Below are positions 51,627-62,778 of a stretch of 64,000 nucleotides of DNA, one piece after another. Location: positions 2,734,501-2,798,500 of the forward strand of contig NZ_JAJONA010000001.1 of NCBI RefSeq assembly GCF_024699985.1, written 5' to 3'. The number at the start of each line of letters is the position of its first letter. The stretch's first letter is position 1. Source of the stretch: Phenylobacterium sp. J367. Its GTDB lineage: Bacteria; Pseudomonadota; Alphaproteobacteria; Caulobacterales; Caulobacteraceae. Below the pieces are notes generated by a model. That model saw only the letters and a program-made list of their open reading frames with translations. It was not told where the DNA came from and ran no database searches. The translations under genes were made by a program, and so were the position numbers.

Positions 51627-53402
51627 GCCGCCCCTACCTCGCCTATGCATGGCCCCCGGCCAGCGTGACCGCGAGCGGACAGGCCGCGAGGCTCGCGGAC
51701 GACCTCGCCGCCGACCCCCGCTGGCGTCTGGCCTGGCGGCGGGCCGGGCTGGAGGTCTGGACCTCTCCGGACCGCCCGGTCGGTGTCCAGGCCGGCCCGG
51801 CGGGCGAGGGCGTGATCATCGGGCGAATAGCAGCCCGCGCCGGTCCGCGCCCGCCGCGGACCGCACGGTCCGCGTCCCTGGTGGCGGAGGCGGAGCGCGC
51901 CGCGCGCAGGCTTTGCGACGAGCATTGGGGCGAGTACCTCGCCCTGCTGCCGGACCCGCAACTCGGCGCGAGCTGGGCCTTTCGCGATCCGAGTGGCGGC
52001 CTGGACGTGCTCACCTGGGCGCCGGGGCGAGCTTGCGTTTGCCGCGTCGGACCTCTGCGGCCTGCCCCGCGCCGGCGGACCGGAGTCCGTCCGTCTCGAT
52101 TGGACCGTCATCCCGGCGATCCTGTCCGCCCCGGGGCTCGCAGCGGACCGAACGGCGCTCAACGTTGAGAGCGTCGCGCCGGGGGCGATGCAGCCGCTCG
52201 GCGGCAGCCGCGGCGACGCCGTCGCCCTCTGGCGCCCAGCGGATTTCGTGGGATCCGACCTGGCCCACGCGGACGACCTTGCCGCGCAGCTTCGCGCGTG
52301 CGTCGAGAGGTCCGTCGATGGGCTGGCCGCAGACGGACGGTTCTCCGTGGAAGTCTCGGGCGGGCTCGATTCCGCGATCGTCGCGGCGGCGCTGATGCGG
52401 ACCGGACGTCGGGCCCAGGTCGCCGAGGCGGTGAACTATCATGCCCGGTCTGTCCTCGCTGACGAGCGGGACTGGGCGCGGGCGGTGTGTGGCCATCTCG
52501 ACCTGCCGCTGCGCTGCGTCCCGAGGGTTACGCCGCCCTGGCGCGAAGAGGACTACGCGGAGCTCTCACGTCACGCCCGTCCGCCCGTGAACGCCCTGGA
52601 CACGCCGCGGGATCGGCTGGGCGCGGACCTTGCGCGCCGGGCGGGCGCCACGGCGATCTTCAGCGGCAAGGGCGGAGATGGCGTCTTCTTCCAGCGCGCC
52701 ACCGCCCTGGTGCTGGCCGACCGGGCTCAGGCCGACGGGCCGCAGGCGCTGCTGACGCCATTCGCGCGGGAGACCGCGCGCTGGCTTCGACGTTCGATCT
52801 GGTCGGTGGGTTGGGAAGCCGCGCGCGCGGCCAAGGCGCCGCCGGGCCGGTACGCCGCCGGGCTGGGCGCCCACCCCTGGCTGTACGATCTGGAGGCACT
52901 GCCGCCTGGCAAGCGGTTCCAGGTCGCCGCCCTGGCGGCGGCCCAAGGGCACCGCGGCGTCAACCGGCGGACATTGACCGCCGACGTGCTTCATCCGCTG
53001 CTGTCCCAGCCGGTCATGGAGCTCTGCCTCGCCATTCCTTCGTGGCGGCTCGTGGAGGATAGCGGGACCTTGCACGGGCGTGCTCTGGCCCGGCGGGCCT
53101 TCTCGGACAGCCTTCCGGCCACGGTGGTCTGGCGGCGTTCGAAAGGCGATCTGACGACACACTATTCGCGGTGGATCGCCGCCAGCCGGGACAGCCTGCT
53201 GCCGGTGCTGCGGGACGGCGTCCTGGCGGACGCCGGCCTCGTCGACCGCGCCGCTGTCGCCGAGGCCCTGGACCCCGATCGGCTGATCTATCGGTCGGAC
53301 GCGCGGGGTCTGCTGTCGGCCGCAGCGCTCGAGTTCTGGATCCGGCACTGGCAGGGACGCGTCCCGGACCTCGGCCGTCGGCCCTCCGTCGACAGCGCCT
53401 GA
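51623..53402 (+). CDS. Lasso peptide C protein, asparagine synthetase-like cyclase (frameshifted)
   Basis: ATP-dependent macrolactam synthetase that joins Gly1 to the acidic side chain. The N-terminal part (MSRPYLAYAWPPASVTASGQ) is a degenerate glutaminase-like domain. A GGGG run at 52024-52027 carries one extra base; after removal it reads WAPGELAFAASDLCG. The PP-loop SGGLDSAIVAAAL lies near residue 244, with FSGKGGDGVFFQ and a C-terminal helix bundle. Corrected length about 592 residues, normal for the family. Confidence 0.92.
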
Positions 53403-53434
53403 CCTGCGTGCAGATGGATGCGACGAGGTCCGGG

Positions 53435-55746
53435 TCAAGGCAGTGCGCCGACAGTCGCCCGGGAAGACAGGCCCTCGTCCCGTCCCATGACCTCGGCGAG
53501 GAACCTGAAGGCCCGCTCGTAGAGGTCCCTGAGGTTGCCCGGGCTGCGGATGGCATGCCCCTCGCCCCAGTAGGTGACGAGCTGGACGTCCTTGCCCTGG
53601 CGGTAGAGCGCCGTGAACATCGTCTCTGCCTGGGTATGCAGGATGTTGTCCTGGTCGCCGTGGAGCAACAGCAGCGGCGTCTTGATCTTGCCCGCCTGCA
53701 ACGCGGGGCTGTTGCGCACATAGCGGTCGGGATCGCTCCAGGGCGGCGTCTTCATCGCCCCCTGGTCTGTTTCAACCCAGCCCATGGACATCGCCGCCTC
53801 GATTCCGGCGGCGGGATCCACCCGCCACTGCGGATGGAACTCGCCGTGCTTGCTGATCAGTTCGCTGGGCGCGGCGAGCGCCAGGGCACCCCGGAAACGC
53901 CCGGTCTGGGTGATCGCGGACAACACCGTGTACCCGCCGTAGCTGGCGCCCCAGAGGGCGACGCGGTCCGGGGCGACGACCTTCTGGAACTCCGGATCCT
54001 TGGCGATCTGGTCGACGATCGCCAGCATGCGGTCCGCCACGCCCGCCGCGGGGTCCTCGGCGCCCGCCGGGATCGGCAGGCTGGGGATGAGCACGGCATA
54101 GCCGGCGGTCGCCAGCAGCGGCGGCGCCTGGATGGGTCCAGGGCTTCGCCAGTCCGCCGCGGCCGGCGGCGCGGCATGCCGTCGGCCGAGGTATGGAACG
54201 ATCACCAGGGGGAGGGCCCGGAGCCCTGCGCCGGCCGGGCGTGCGGAAGCAGCAGCCAGCTGCTCAGGGTTTCCCCGCCGGGGCCGGCGTGAACGATGCG
54301 TCGGATGTCCGGGGCATCGATGTCACGGCTGCCGGCGTTGAGCAGGGCCAGCCGGCGGGCGAGGCTCCGCTCCGCCAGGACAAGCTGTTCCGCGCCGCCT
54401 TCGAGGCGTACGGCCCGCAGGGTGACGCCCTTCCGCGCAGCTAGCAGGCGGCCGGCCGCGGGGGCGGCGGGGGAGGAGTCGGGCAAGGCGATGGGGATCC
54501 GATCCAGGCGCGAGGGAACGCCAGCGCTGGCCGGCAGGCCGATCCCGGTCGCCGGGCGGGGGCCGTGCGCCGTCACGCGGAACCAGGCGGCGGCCCCGCC
54601 CGCCGCCCGCCGGCCGAAGACCACGAGGTTGTCCGCCACCCAGCCCGCCCGGACGAGCTCCGGCCGCAGGTCAAGGTGGACGGCCAGGCCGGGGGCGGCC
54701 GGCACCAGCCTCTGGTCGGACACGTCGAGGCGAAGCAGCGCCCCGCTTGTCCAGGGCTCGCCGTCCCGGCGGCCGTAGATCAGCAGGTCATCTCCCTGCG
54801 GCGACCAGGCCAGCAGCGGCAGGAGGTCGAGGCCGGCGGCAGGGGCGGTGAGCGCCTGGGTGGCGAGGTCGAGGATCCGCAGCCGTTGGCGCCGGGTCGC
54901 GAGGCCGTAGTCGCCCTGCAGTGGGGTCCCCGCCGTGAGCCGGATATCCTCCGCGCCTTCCAGGAGCGCGATCCGGCGTCCGCCCGGCGAAAGCTCCAGG
55001 TCCGTGAAGTCCCCTTGGGCCAGGACGGTGGTGCGACCCTGGGCCAGGTCCAGGCTGAGCAGGCTGCGTGGCGGCGCCTGGGGCCGGGCGTCGAGGTAGC
55101 GGCCGCTGCCGAACACCGTATGCGCCCCGGCCCCGGTGCGGCTCGCCGCCCAGCGGGCCGGCAGCTTGCGCGCCGCCTCGTTCCGGAATCGCAGCGGGCG
55201 GGGGAGGTCGCCGTCCGGGGTCGTCAGGACCAGCAGTTCCGTGGCGGTCCGCCATTGCAGGGCGCGTCCGAACAGCGACAGCTCCGGGACGATGTCGAAC
55301 CAGCGCACCGTGCGGTCCGCGAAGCTGGCGACGCCGAGCCGCCAGGCGTCGCCCTTCAGCCTGTAGACCGCGACGTGAAGTCCGTCGGGGCTGATCGGTC
55401 CCAGCTTGTATCCCGCGTCGGTCTCGGACGGGAACAGGGGCGCGAGGGGCTCGGCGCCCTGCACGGGCGCCGCCCAGATCGTCGTCCGGGCGATGTCGTT
55501 GAAGCCCTCCAGGTCGAAGCGGACGCCGGAGGCGTAGGGGCCCTGGCGCTCCACCACGACCCACCGCCCGGCGGGGTCGAAGGCAGCCTGGCCGACGCCT
55601 TCCCGCTGCAGCAGGTCCTCGAGGGTCACGGGTCGCGCCAGGGCGGGCGAGGGGAGGGCGATGCCGGCGCCGGTCAGCGCGAGCAGCATGGGGAGGGCCG
55701 CGCCCGCGAGGGCGCGCCCGCTGCGCGTCAGCCACCGCCGCATCAC
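53435..55746 (-). CDS. Lasso peptide isopeptidase-like S9 hydrolase (frameshifted)
   Basis: A secreted prolyl-oligopeptidase-type protein of about 770 residues. Signal peptide (LPMLLALTGAGIALPSPALA), beta-propeller with domain RPVTLEDLLQREGVGQAAFD, then the hydrolase domain with the nucleophile in GASYGGYTVLSAI, Asp in LLLHGDQDNI and His in YWGEGHAI. A single base seems missing near 54225-54235. Position, family and orientation match the Atxe2-type enzymes that open the ring of lasso peptides. It converges on the C gene, 32 bp apart. Confidence 0.88.
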
Positions 55747-58700
55747 CAGCTCCGGGAGAGCTCGAGGCTGACGAAGCGGCCCACGACGTCGGCGTTGGCC
55801 GGGTCGAAGGCGAAGCCGTCGGGGTTGTCGTAGAAGGGCGGGTCCGTGTCGAAGAGGTTGCGGACCGTGAGGTCCAGGGCCACCCCCCTGAGCCGCGAGC
55901 CGTCGCCGCCCTTCAGGCTGACACGGAGGTCGACGGTGGAGAGGCTGTCGATGCCCCGGCCGTCGGGCGTGCGGAGGTCGCCCATGTGGTTGAGGGCAAG
56001 CCCGGCCGACACGGGGCCGCGGGTCCAGTCGGCGGCGAGCCGGGCGCGAAGGTCCGCAGGGTAGCCGGCCTGGCCGGACCGGTCCACGGCCGCCGACGTC
56101 GGGGTCAGCTGCTGGACATAGTCGAACAGCCAGCTGGCGTTGGCCGACAGGTTCAGGTCCCCGCCGGCCAGCGGCGGGGCGTAGCTGGCCTGCAGGTCCA
56201 GCCCGCGGACGGTCAGCCTGCCGGTGTTGACCAGGCGGGCGTCGACGATGGCGCGGTAGTCCTGTGGCGGGAACAGGCCGGCGCTGGCGGCCGCGGGGTC
56301 CGCCAGCAGGGCGGTGATCAGCTGCAGGTCGGCGGGGCTGGTGTCCGGCTGGATGCGCCGGACGAAGGGCGCGAGCGTGGGATCGGCCAGCACCCCGGCC
56401 AGGTTCTGCCGGGCCGGCTGGTCGATCCGGTCCTCGAACGCCGTCTCGAAGAGGGTGGCCGAGATCCGCAGGCCGGCGATGGCGCTCGGCTGGACGTCGG
56501 CGCCGAGCGTCCAGGTCTTCGCCGTCTCCGGCTCGAGGTCGGCGTTGCCGCCCTGCAGCAACAGGCCGAGGATCCGGCCGGACCCCAGAGGGAACTGCGC
56601 GGCCGTGTAGAGCTGGGTGTCGTTCAGCTCCGTCAGGGCAGGCGCGCGGAACGAATGACCGTAGGTCGCCCGCAGGTTCAGCCCTTCGGCCGGGCCCCAG
56701 GATAGGCCGGCCTTGGGATTGGCCGTGGTTCCGAAGTCGGAATAGCGCTCGACCCGAACGGCTCCCGAGAACTCCAGGCTGCGGAAGCCCGGGCGGGCGT
56801 TCTCGGCCCCGAACAGGGGCGCGCGGGCTTCGGCGAAGGCTGCGGCGACGGTGCGCCCGACGTCGGCGGCGGCGATCGCCACCGGCGCGGTCGTAGAGGT
56901 GTAGCTTGACCCGTGGCGATCGAGCGCTTCGCGCCGGAGCTGGCCGCCCAGGGCGACCTTGAGGGCGCCGCCGGGCAGGTCGAGCACCGTCCCGTCGGCC
57001 TGGGCGTTGCCGGTGGCCACCCGCGTCACCGTTCGGGTGTCGGAGAAGCCGGAGCCGATCGCCGCGAGCACCGCCGAGCGCTGGTTCGGGAGGCCGCTGA
57101 ACGGATTGAAGTAACCGTCGCGCTGAGGCGAGTAGCCGGTGTCCGGGCGGTCCGCGACGTTGCCGAGCGCTTCCTGCAGAAGCGCCGAATTGAGCTGGCC
57201 CGCGGAGCCGGTCTCCTGGATCTCCTGGGCAAAGCCCGCGTAGGCGTCGAGCCGCCAGTCCCCGGCCAGCGGCGCCGCCGCACCGAGCGCCAGGCTCAGG
57301 CTCTCGGAGGTCGGCCGGGTGAAAGGGCCGCCGATGTCGTCGCCGAACGCGTAAGCGATCTGGTGCGAGGTCGATCCGTTCGGCGAGACGAAGAACGGGT
57401 TGTTCCGGGAGACCGTCAGGGTCGCGGTCTGGGCCCGGATCTCGGCCTTGCTCCGGCGGAAGCTGTAGCGGGCGTCGGCCTGCAGCTCGACCTTGCCCAG
57501 CTCCTGGCGGGCGTTGGCGACCAGGCTGATCCGCCGCTGGGCCGGCAGGATGTCCTGACCGGCGCGGGGATCGTCGTAGTTCAGCTGGCCGGCGAGGAAG
57601 TCCGAGGGTTGCAGCCCGACGCCCGGCTGGCCCGGCGGGATGCCCCAGTAGGGACCGGTGACCCGGGTGACCGGGTCCTGCCGCAGGATGTTGCCGGGCG
57701 CCGCGAAGGTCAGCCGCCAGTCGCTGCCCCCAGCGGACGCAGGTCGGCGGTGGCGGTATAGGGCCGGTCGGCGGCGGCCAGCGCCTCGCGCTGGTAGGCC
57801 TCCACCGCGATCAGGCCGCTGCCGGTCTCCCAGCGGTGGCCGATGAGGCCGGCGACCAGCCCCTCGCGGGGCTCGCCCGCCCTGGCGGCGCCGCCCCTGG
57901 CCCGGAGCTGGCCGCCCTCGAAATCGTCCCGCAGGATGATATTGACCACCCCGCCGACCGCGTCGGAGCCGTAGAGCGCCGAGGCGCCGTCAAGCAGGAT
58001 CTCGACCCGTTCGATGGCGATCGACGGGATCGAGGAGACGTCCGCGAAGTCGCCCTTCAGGCCGGAGCCCGCGAGGCGGCGGCCGTCGACGAGCACCAGC
58101 GTCGCGTCGGAGCCCAGGCCGCGGAGGTTCACGCCGGTCGCCAGCGCACCGTTCGTCCCCGAGCGGTCGGAGTTGAGCAGCGAGGTGGCCTCCGTGCTGC
58201 GGCCACCGAACACCTGCGGCAGGGTGTTCAGCGCGCCGGCCAGCGTCGCGTGGCCGGTCTGGAGCAGGTCCTCGCGGCCGAGCACAAGCCCCGGAGCTTC
58301 CTTCGCCCGCGCGCCGCGGACGAGGGTGCCGGTGACCCGCAGTTCCTCGACGGTGTGGCTCTCCGCCCGGGCGATCGAGGCAGGGGCGGAGGCCGAGAAG
58401 GGCGTCGTTTCAGCGCCTCGGCCCGTTTCGAAAGGGCCGGACGGCGCACCTCCCGCGCGGGACGGGGTCGCGCGGCCTTCCGGCGGCGCCCCGCGGGCTT
58501 TCAGAACCACCATCCGCGGGCCGACCCGGCTGGCGACGATGTCGTCGGAGGCCAGCAGGCGGCGGATGGCCTGTTCGGTGCTGAGCCGGCCCTGGACCGC
58601 CGGTGCGGTGCGGCCCCTGCACCAGGTCCGGCGTGAAGATCAGCTGGTCGCCGGACTGCGCGGAAAGCGCCGCCAGTGACGCCTCCAGGCTGCCGGCCGG

Positions 58701-58817
58701 AATGTCGATGGGCCGCTCGCCCGCCGCCGAGGCCGGGGCGGCGGCCAGCAGGGCGGCGACCGCGAGCGAACACATGAGCGCCTGCCGCAGTGGACCGGAA
58801 TGACGAACCTTGGACAC
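55743..58817 (-). CDS. TonB-dependent transducer with STN domain (two frameshifts)
   Basis: Outer-membrane receptor of about 1024 residues from GTG 58817. Signal peptide LMCSLAVAALLAAAPASAAG, STN secretin-like domain (IDIPAGSLEASLAALSAQSG), plug (NLRGLGSDATLVLVDGRRLA; DGASALYGSDAVGGVVNIIL) and a beta barrel ending in FVSLELSRSW with terminal aromatic Trp. Frames break at plus 58614-58617 (one extra) and 57727-57731 (one missing). STN domains signal to FecR, so it likely imports the lasso peptide and reports this. Overlaps the hydrolase start by four bases. Confidence 0.92.
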
Positions 58818-58941
58818 GGATGCTTCCCCCGCGCGGTCCGCGGCGGGAACGGCTACCTCAGCCGGGCCTTCTGACGCGGACCGTCGGGCGGGCAAGACGG
58901 AAATCGGAACGCTTCACCCTACCGGCGCACGAAAAATATCT

Positions 58942-59942
58942 TCATGCGCCAGGCGCCGCCTTGGCGGCGGGCGGGCTGAGAAGGAGGCGGCCGCCAGGCT
59001 CGTCGGTCACGGAGAGGTCGAACAGGCCGGCGACACCCTTGGCGAAGGACTCGGCGTCGCCGACGTCGAAGAAGCCGCTCACCGTGCGGGCGCCGAGCGC
59101 CGGATCGGACAGGACCACCTCGCGGTCGCTGTAGCGGTTCACCTCGGCGATCGCCGAGGCGAGCGGAGTCTGCCGGAACATCAGGCGTCCCGTCGTCCAG
59201 CTGGTGGTGCGGGCCGCGTCGGCGGCCGCGGTGCGGATCGGACCGGACCGCTGGACCACGGCCTGCTGGTTGGGCGCCAGCACGACGGGCTGCGCCCCGG
59301 AAGCCGGGCTGACCCTGACGGCGCCCTGCAGCAGGGTCACGTTGACGGCGCCGTTCTCGCGGCGGACGTCGAACTTGGTGCCGAGCGCCCGGATGCGGGC
59401 GCCGTCGGCCTCGACGACGAACGGGCGGCTGGCGTCGTGGGCCACCTCGAAGAAGGCTTCGCCGCGGGTGAGGCTGACGCGGCGCTCGCCGTCGCGGAAC
59501 GCGACCTTCACCCGGCTGTCGACGTTGAGGTGCACCCGGCTGCCGTCCTCCAGGCGGACGACCTTCTGCTCGATGGCCTGGGTGGCGTAGGCCGGGTCGA
59601 GCCGCTGGAGTGTGGCGAACAGGGCGCCGGCGGCGGCGAGACTCGCCACCGCTAGCACGCCGACGAGCCGGGGGCCGCGGAACCAGGTGGTCCAGCGGCG
59701 GCGGCGGCGGCCGCGCTCGAGGGCCTCCTGGGTCATACGCATGACGCCGGGATCGGCGGCGTGCCGGCCCGAGGCTTCCCAGAAGGCCTCGGCCTCCTCG
59801 TAGGCGGCATCGTTCGCCGGATCGTCACGCCAGTCGCGGAATTCGCGGACCGTCCGGGTGGAGATGGGAACGGTTCCGAGGCGGGCCAGCCATTCGGCGG
59901 CCTCCTCCTGTGCGCGCGTCCGATTGTCGGGGGAAGGGTCAT
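58942..59942 (-). CDS. FecR-family anti-sigma/signal transducer (frameshifted)
   Basis: Inner-membrane FecR protein of about 333 residues. The cytoplasmic N-terminal part (AQEEAAEWLARLGTVPISTR, then FRDWRDDPANDAAYEEAEAF) reads in a different frame until one base is added in the five-G run at plus 59929-59933. A membrane helix (LVGVLAVASLAAAGALFATL) is followed by the periplasmic FecR domain (VRLEDGSRVHLNVDSRVKVA; RGEAFFEVAHDASRPFVVEA) and the C-terminal STN-interaction part. It links the transducer to an ECF sigma factor. Confidence 0.9.
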
Positions 59943-59949
59943 CGCCGCC

Positions 59950-60148
59950 TCAGGCCCGGTATCGCGCCATCCAGAGCTTGAGGGCCTGGGTCATCCGCTT
60001 CTCCACGGCCTTGACCGAGATCCCAAGGTGAACGGCAGGCCCGAGCATAGGTCATTCCGGCGAAACCGCTCAAGCCATATGCGTCGGGCTGGTTGCAGGG
60101 GAGCCTCGCGACCAACGCCCCGGGGCATGTTTCAGATCGCATTCGCAT
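59950..60148 (-). pseudogene. 3' remnant of an ECF sigma factor
   Basis: Minus-strand translation gives LVARLPCNQPDAYGLSGFAG, then MTYA and, after one frame change, AVHLGISVKAVEKRMTQALK, LWMARYRA, stop: the sigma region 4 of a FecI-type sigma factor. Region 2 is absent because only about 90 bp separate this from the tyrosine recombinase. The stop lies just ahead of the fecR start, as in intact FecI-FecR operons. Confidence 0.65.
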
Positions 60149-60240
60149 CGCGATAAACGCCGTCGCCCGCGGCCTCGGGATTCCTATTGCGGTAGGGTCA
60201 CCCGCCGCCTTTTGCGTCTATCGCAGGACGGAGGTGGCGG

Positions 60241-61659
60241 ATGGCGGTCGGCGAGGAAGAAGATGCGGCGTTGATCGCCGAGATCCCCTGGCGGGCCGCG
60301 ATCGCGGCCCTGCGGCCGCACTACCAGCCGACCACGCTCGCCCTGGCCCTGCGGCATTTCCGGCAGTTCGAAGCCTGGTGCCAGGATTTCGGCCGATCGG
60401 CGCTCCCAGCCCAGCCCGAGACCGTTCGGCTCTACGTGGCCGGCCTCGCCAGCCATTTCCAGCTCTCCAGCATCCGCCTGCGCGTCGGGACCATCCGGAA
60501 GGTTCACCTGCTTCTCGGCCATGCGGATCCAACCCAGCCGCTCGGCATGCGCATGAACCCCGAGGCCCTGACGCCCGGCGCGCCGAAGGGCTTCGTCCGG
60601 GCGCCGCGGGTGCAGTCCACGCCGGCGGGCGAGGCGGACTGGATCGCGACGGTCCGGTCGCTCGAAGGGGCATATGCCCCCAAGACGATCCGGGCCATCA
60701 TCCAGATGTTCCGTGAGTTCGAGGCCTGGTGCCGGAGTGAGGCGCGCGAGTCCCTCCCGGCGTCGGCGGAGACGGTGGCCGCCTATGTGGAGGACGCGTT
60801 TCGGCGCGTTGCGGCCTCCGGCATCGAAACCAGGCTGAGCTTCATCAGGAAGGTGCACGCCCTGGCCGGCCGGGACGATCCGACCCGCGCCATGCTCGTC
60901 CAGACGGCGTTCCGGCGAGGACTGCGGACCTACGGTTCCGCACAGAAGCAGGCGACCGGCATGACGGCCGCGGTCCGCGATCAGCTCCGCTCCGCCTGTC
61001 CGGCCACCCTGCTGGGCCTTCGCGACCGGGCGATGATCAGCCTCGGGTACGACACGCTCTGCCGCGCCTTCGAACTGGTGGCGCTCCGGGCGGAAGACCT
61101 CGTCCCGCTCCCCGACGGGACGGCGAAGGTCCGCGTCCGTCGGACCAAGGGTTCACTCCATGAGGGAAGCCAGTTCGCCTTCCTCTCCGCCCAGGCTGCA
61201 GGGGATGTCCGGGCCTGGCTGACGGCGGCCGGGATCCGCGACCCAGGGCCGATCCTGAGGCCGGTCGCCCGAACCGTCATCATCAACCGACAGATGGAGC
61301 CCCGGGTGGTGCGCGTGCGGATCCGGCTGGCGTCCATGGCCGCGGGCCTCCCGCCGGACCTGGTCGCCGGTCTCTCCGGCCACTCCATGCGGGTCGGCGC
61401 GGCGCAGGACCTTGCGGTGGCCGGCCGGACCCTGCTCCAGATCATGCGCGCCGGGCGATGGCGCTCAATCCAGTCCGTGGCGCTCTACGCCAAGGCGGCG
61501 CCGGTGAACGTTTGGGCGGGCGATCCCGGCGGGGACGCCGACGCCGTGCTCCTCATGGAGGACGCCAACGTACGAAGAGAGCTTGCGCGGCGCGCCAGAC
61601 GGCCGTCTCCTTCGGGGGAGACGGCGGCAGACGATCATGAGTCACCCGAACCCGATTGA
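60241..61659 (+). CDS. Tyrosine recombinase with duplicated core-binding domain
   Basis: A 472-residue recombinase. Two similar N-terminal helical units (about 28-100 and 145-216) share the patterns FRQFEAWCQDFGRSALPA / FREFEAWCRSEARESLPA and IRKVHLLLGHADPT / IRKVHALAGRDDPT. The catalytic domain has R275 (TLCRAFELVAL), H381 and R384 (SGHSMRVGAAQ) and Y416 (VALYAK). It lies against the truncated sigma gene, as if its element had removed the rest. Confidence 0.88.
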   Translation: MAVGEEEDAALIAEIPWRAAIAALRPHYQPTTLALALRHFRQFEAWCQDFGRSALPAQPETVRLYVAGLASHFQLSSIRLRVGTIRKVHLLLGHADPTQPLGMRMNPEALTPGAPKGFVRAPRVQSTPAGEADWIATVRSLEGAYAPKTIRAIIQMFREFEAWCRSEARESLPASAETVAAYVEDAFRRVAASGIETRLSFIRKVHALAGRDDPTRAMLVQTAFRRGLRTYGSAQKQATGMTAAVRDQLRSACPATLLGLRDRAMISLGYDTLCRAFELVALRAEDLVPLPDGTAKVRVRRTKGSLHEGSQFAFLSAQAAGDVRAWLTAAGIRDPGPILRPVARTVIINRQMEPRVVRVRIRLASMAAGLPPDLVAGLSGHSMRVGAAQDLAVAGRTLLQIMRAGRWRSIQSVALYAKAAPVNVWAGDPGGDADAVLLMEDANVRRELARRARRPSPSGETAADDHESPEPD

Positions 61660-61680
61660 GCGCCTCGCGTTGGAAGAACC

Positions 61681-62105
61681 ATGGAACACCCTGACCGTGA
61701 GCGCGCGCACCGCGCCTGGCGCGCCGCCGACCGCATCCGCAAGCTGTCGGACGACCTGATCAAGGTCGGTCCCTGGGGCCTCGGCCTCGACGGCGTGCTG
61801 GCCTGGGCGCCGGGCGTCGGCACCGTCTACTCGCTGGGAGCCGGCGGCCTGCTGCTGTACGAGGCCAGCCAGTGCGGCGCCCTCGAAGGCGACGCTCGGC
61901 AAGATGGCGGCCTGGCTCGCCGCCGACAGCGCCTTCTCGAGCGTGCCCGTCGTCGGCTGGGCGATCGACACCTTCTTCCGCGGCCACATGATGGCGGCGC
62001 GGGTCCTGCAGAAGGACATCGAGCTGCGCTACGGCCGCCCGCCCGTGGACGACCCTCAGCTACGCCCCGGACGACCTGAGGGACGTGACGCCCCGCGCCC
62101 GCTGA
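61681..62105 (+). CDS. DUF4112 membrane protein (two frameshifts)
   Basis: From ATG 61681: [40 protein letters not shown] (the conserved DUF4112 start). Single extra C in CCC runs near 61880 and 62052; after repair it reads [40 protein letters not shown] and ends [11 protein letters not shown], about 140 residues. Function unknown. Confidence 0.8.
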
Positions 62106-62119
62106 GGCAAACCGGGGCG

Positions 62120-62675
62120 ATGCTCGGAGCCCTCATCCTGACCGGAGGCGCCTCGTCCCGCATGGGCGAGGACAAGGCCGCGCTCGAGTGGGGCGGCCTG
62201 CGCGCCGTCGACCTCGTGGCCATCTGCGCCGAACAGGCCGGCGCCCTCGCCCGTGCTGACGGTCGGCGCGCGCGACTTCGGGCGGGCCAATGTCCGGGAG
62301 CCCCAGCCGAGCGGCGGCCCGGTGGGCGGCATCGTCGCCGGCGCTCGGGCGCTCGCCGCCGCGGGCTGCCGTCGGGCGCTCGTCCTGGCGGTGGATGCGC
62401 CGACCGTTCTTGGCGACGACCTCGCCCCCCTGATCGAAGCCCCGGCGCCCGGCGCGGCCTACGCCCACCTCCACCTGCCGCTGGTGATCGACATCGATGC
62501 GCTGCCGGCCGACGCCGGCCCGGGATGGTCCATGGCGCGCCTCATCACCGCCGCGGGCCTGCCGCTGCTCGACGCCGATCCCTCGGCCGCGACCCGCCTC
62601 CGCGGCGCGAACACGCCGGAGGAGCGCGCGGCCCTGCTGGAGGCCTTCCTCGCCCGGGGGCCTGCCGCAATTTAG
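62120..62675 (+). CDS. mobA: Molybdenum cofactor guanylyltransferase MobA (frameshifted)
   Basis: Transfers GMP to molybdopterin to make the bis-MGD cofactor needed by assimilatory nitrate reductase. N-terminal signature [20 protein letters not shown]; an extra C near 62245 breaks the frame, after which it reads [35 protein letters not shown] and VLAVDAPTV. Corrected length about 184 residues. It lies next to nitrate-assimilation regulators. Confidence 0.82.
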
Positions 62676-62778
62676 GGGCGCCGGGCGCCCGGGTCTTGGG
62701 CGATTGTCGCCTGCGCGCCCGCCTGCGGCGTCGAGCCCGCTGCGACGCAGCCGGAACGCCCCGCTTAAGTCGCGACAG

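Noticed and set aside
54565..55833. 422-residue plus-strand frame opposite the isopeptidase
   Set aside because: Antisense shadow; the minus strand shows a complete signal peptide, propeller and hydrolase motifs.
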